A stretch of DNA of 12,488 nt from an uncultured Xanthobacteraceae bacterium (lineage in GTDB: Bacteria; Pseudomonadota; Alphaproteobacteria; Rhizobiales; Xanthobacteraceae): contig CATPBC010000136.1 of NCBI GenBank assembly GCA_955652195.1, forward strand, positions 1 to 12,488, written 5' to 3'. Made by a program: the position numbers and the translations under genes. The stretch's first letter is position 1; each line of letters opens with the position of its first letter. Shown here piece by piece: positions 11,053 through 12,488 of this stretch. The notes beneath the pieces were generated by a model. That model did no database searches and was not told where the DNA came from. It was given only the letters and a program-made list of their open reading frames with translations.

Positions 11053-12488
11053 TTATTCGGCCGGCTCTGGAGCGTGCTGCCGCATTTTGCCACGGCGTGG
11101 ACCGAGCTGCGCGATCCAACGCGCGATCACGTAAAACACCGGCGTAAATACCAGCCCAAACGCCGTCACTCCGATCATACCGGAAAACACAGCGGTCCCT
11201 AGCGCCTGACGTAATTCTGCGCCCGCCCCGATGGCCCAGACCAAAGGTGTGACGCCGAGGATAAAGGCGAGCGACGTCATAAGAATGGGGCGCAAACGTA
11301 ATCGGGTGGCCTCGACGGCGGCCTCCCAACGGCTATGACCGCGATCCTCAAGTTGGCGGGCGAATTCGACGATGAGGATGGCATTCTTGGCGGCAAGGCC
11401 GATCAGCACGACGAAGCCGACTTGCGTGAGTATGTTGTTGTCCATGCCGCGCAGGATCACGCCAGCGATGGCGGCGACGAGACACATTGGCACGATCATG
11501 ATCACGGCCAATGGTAGAGTGAGACTCTCGTACTGCGCCGCCAGCACCAGAAACACGAACACCACCGCCAGCAAGAAAGCGAATGTCGCGGTGCTGCCCG
11601 CCCTGATCTGCTGGAAGGCAAGCGTCGTCCACTCAGTGGCAAAACCTTCCGGCAAAGTTTCGGCGGCGAGCCTGTCCATCATCGCGATGGCTTGGCCTTG
11701 CGAATAACCAGGCGCGGCAGCGCCGTCGATTTCGGCGGCAGGGTAAAGGTTATAACGCGGCACCCGATACGGACCCGCGATATTGTCGACAGTAGTGAAC
11801 GAGCCGAGTGGAACGGTATCGCCGTTCGAATTCCGCACGCGGATCTTGAGTACGTCACTGACGTACTGCCTGTCTTCGTCGCGCGCCTGAGCAGTGACGC
11901 GGAAGGTGCGGCCGAACAAGTTGAAATCGTTGACGTAGGAAGAGCCGATATAGATTTGCAGCGCGTTGAACACGTCCTGCACGTTGACGCCCAAGAGTTG
12001 CGCCTTGGTGCGATCGATATCCAGATAAACCTGCGGCGTTGAGGTCTCAAACAGCGAGAATGCGCCGGCGATTCCCGGCGTTTGCGCCGCGCGGGTCACC
12101 AGCGATTCAGTCGCCGAGCGCAACGCTTCCGAGCCCCGCCCGGCGCGATCCTCGACCATCATGCGAAAGCCGCCGGCGGTGCCGATACCCATCACCGGCG
12201 GCGGTAGCACCGGAATGATAAAGGCGTCTTGGATCGAGGATAGCCGCCGGAACAGCTGCGCCTGGATCGCCGCCGCCGACTGCCGGGGATCGTGTCCGCG
12301 CTTCTGGAAATCGTCGAGCACCAGAAACAGCGCGCCGGAATTCGGCGCATTGGTGAAAGTGGCGCCAGAAAAACCGACGATATTCGCGGCATGCACGACG
12401 CCCGGCACCTGCATTGCTATGTCGAGCGCGTGCTGCTGCACTGCGTCGGTGCGCGCCAACGACGCACCGGGCGGCAATTGCACCACGA
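11053..12488 (-). CDS. RND (HAE-1) multidrug efflux permease, C-terminal part (truncated by window edge)
   Basis: About 478 codons of the 3' part are present; the N-terminal half lies beyond the right edge. The visible part starts at VQLPPGASLARTDAVQ, which corresponds to the start of the second periplasmic porter loop of AcrB/MexB. The rest of that loop follows, then TM helices 8-12. TM10 contains GLAAKNAILIVEFA, in which the Lys (about residue 367 of the visible part) matches the proton-relay Lys940 of AcrB. MTSLAFILGVTPL contains the match to its relay Thr. The C-terminus is short and charged. These proton-driven inner-membrane pumps work in a trimer with a membrane-fusion protein and an outer-membrane channel. 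The fusion-protein gene is presumably upstream, outside the window. The stop codon at 11053 is followed by an inverted repeat rather than a clear terminator. Confidence 0.95.
   Translation of the reverse strand, partial: VVQLPPGASLARTDAVQQHALDIAMQVPGVVHAANIVGFSGATFTNAPNSGALFLVLDDFQKRGHDPRQSAAAIQAQLFRRLSSIQDAFIIPVLPPPVMGIGTAGGFRMMVEDRAGRGSEALRSATESLVTRAAQTPGIAGAFSLFETSTPQVYLDIDRTKAQLLGVNVQDVFNALQIYIGSSYVNDFNLFGRTFRVTAQARDEDRQYVSDVLKIRVRNSNGDTVPLGSFTTVDNIAGPYRVPRYNLYPAAEIDGAAAPGYSQGQAIAMMDRLAAETLPEGFATEWTTLAFQQIRAGSTATFAFLLAVVFVFLVLAAQYESLTLPLAVIMIVPMCLVAAIAGVILRGMDNNILTQVGFVVLIGLAAKNAILIVEFARQLEDRGHSRWEAAVEATRLRLRPILMTSLAFILGVTPLVWAIGAGAELRQALGTAVFSGMIGVTAFGLVFTPVFYVIARWIAQLGPRRGKMRQHAPEPAE

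Overview
The window is typical alphaproteobacterial chromosome, most likely Hyphomicrobiales near Bradyrhizobium or Xanthobacteraceae. This placement rests on the high-GC coding bias, the gene content (LivK-type ABC binding proteins, a CocE/NonD hydrolase, a short stand-alone Lrp/AsnC ligand-binding protein, a rhizobial-style c556/c'-type cytochrome) and the palindromic intergenic repeats. No rRNA, tRNA, CRISPR array, phage gene or intact insertion sequence is visible. Fourteen genes are supported, two of them cut by the window edges.

Left part (1-5730), probably catabolic. On the minus strand lie a 3-hydroxyisobutyrate-dehydrogenase-like oxidoreductase, a CocE/NonD-type hydrolase and the start of a Tat-exported ABC substrate-binding protein. 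Facing away from them on the plus strand are a second enzyme of the same dehydrogenase family, a GlcG/HbpS-family protein and a zeta-class glutathione transferase resembling maleylacetoacetate isomerase. The 385-bp divergent gap holds the most unusual DNA in the window: two related 76-77 bp palindromes in inverted orientation, with compensated differences between their stems. The substrate of this cluster cannot be read from the sequence. Import, hydrolysis, dehydrogenation and GSH-dependent isomerisation would suit breakdown of an organic acid, ester or amide.

Middle part (5737-8299), thiamine. A minus-strand thiM-thiE-thiD operon with 1-nt stop/start overlaps provides thiazole salvage, pyrimidine kinase and thiamine-phosphate synthase. 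I see no THI-box (TPP riboswitch) ahead of it. Divergent from it is an 81-residue Lrp/AsnC ligand-binding-domain protein with no DNA-binding domain.

Right part (8277-12488), membrane and redox, all minus strand. It holds the C-terminal half of an RND (HAE-1) efflux permease, a small c556/c'-type cytochrome with a strong terminator, a membrane-anchored dihaem cytochrome c with several inverted repeats in its leader, and a DMT/EamA transporter whose 3' end overlaps the Lrp-like gene.

I found no clear new defence or mobile system. The best leads are the paired palindromes, the twin hairpins with identical loops ahead of the glutathione transferase gene, and the apparent loss of the catalytic-acid Asp in the CocE-like hydrolase.
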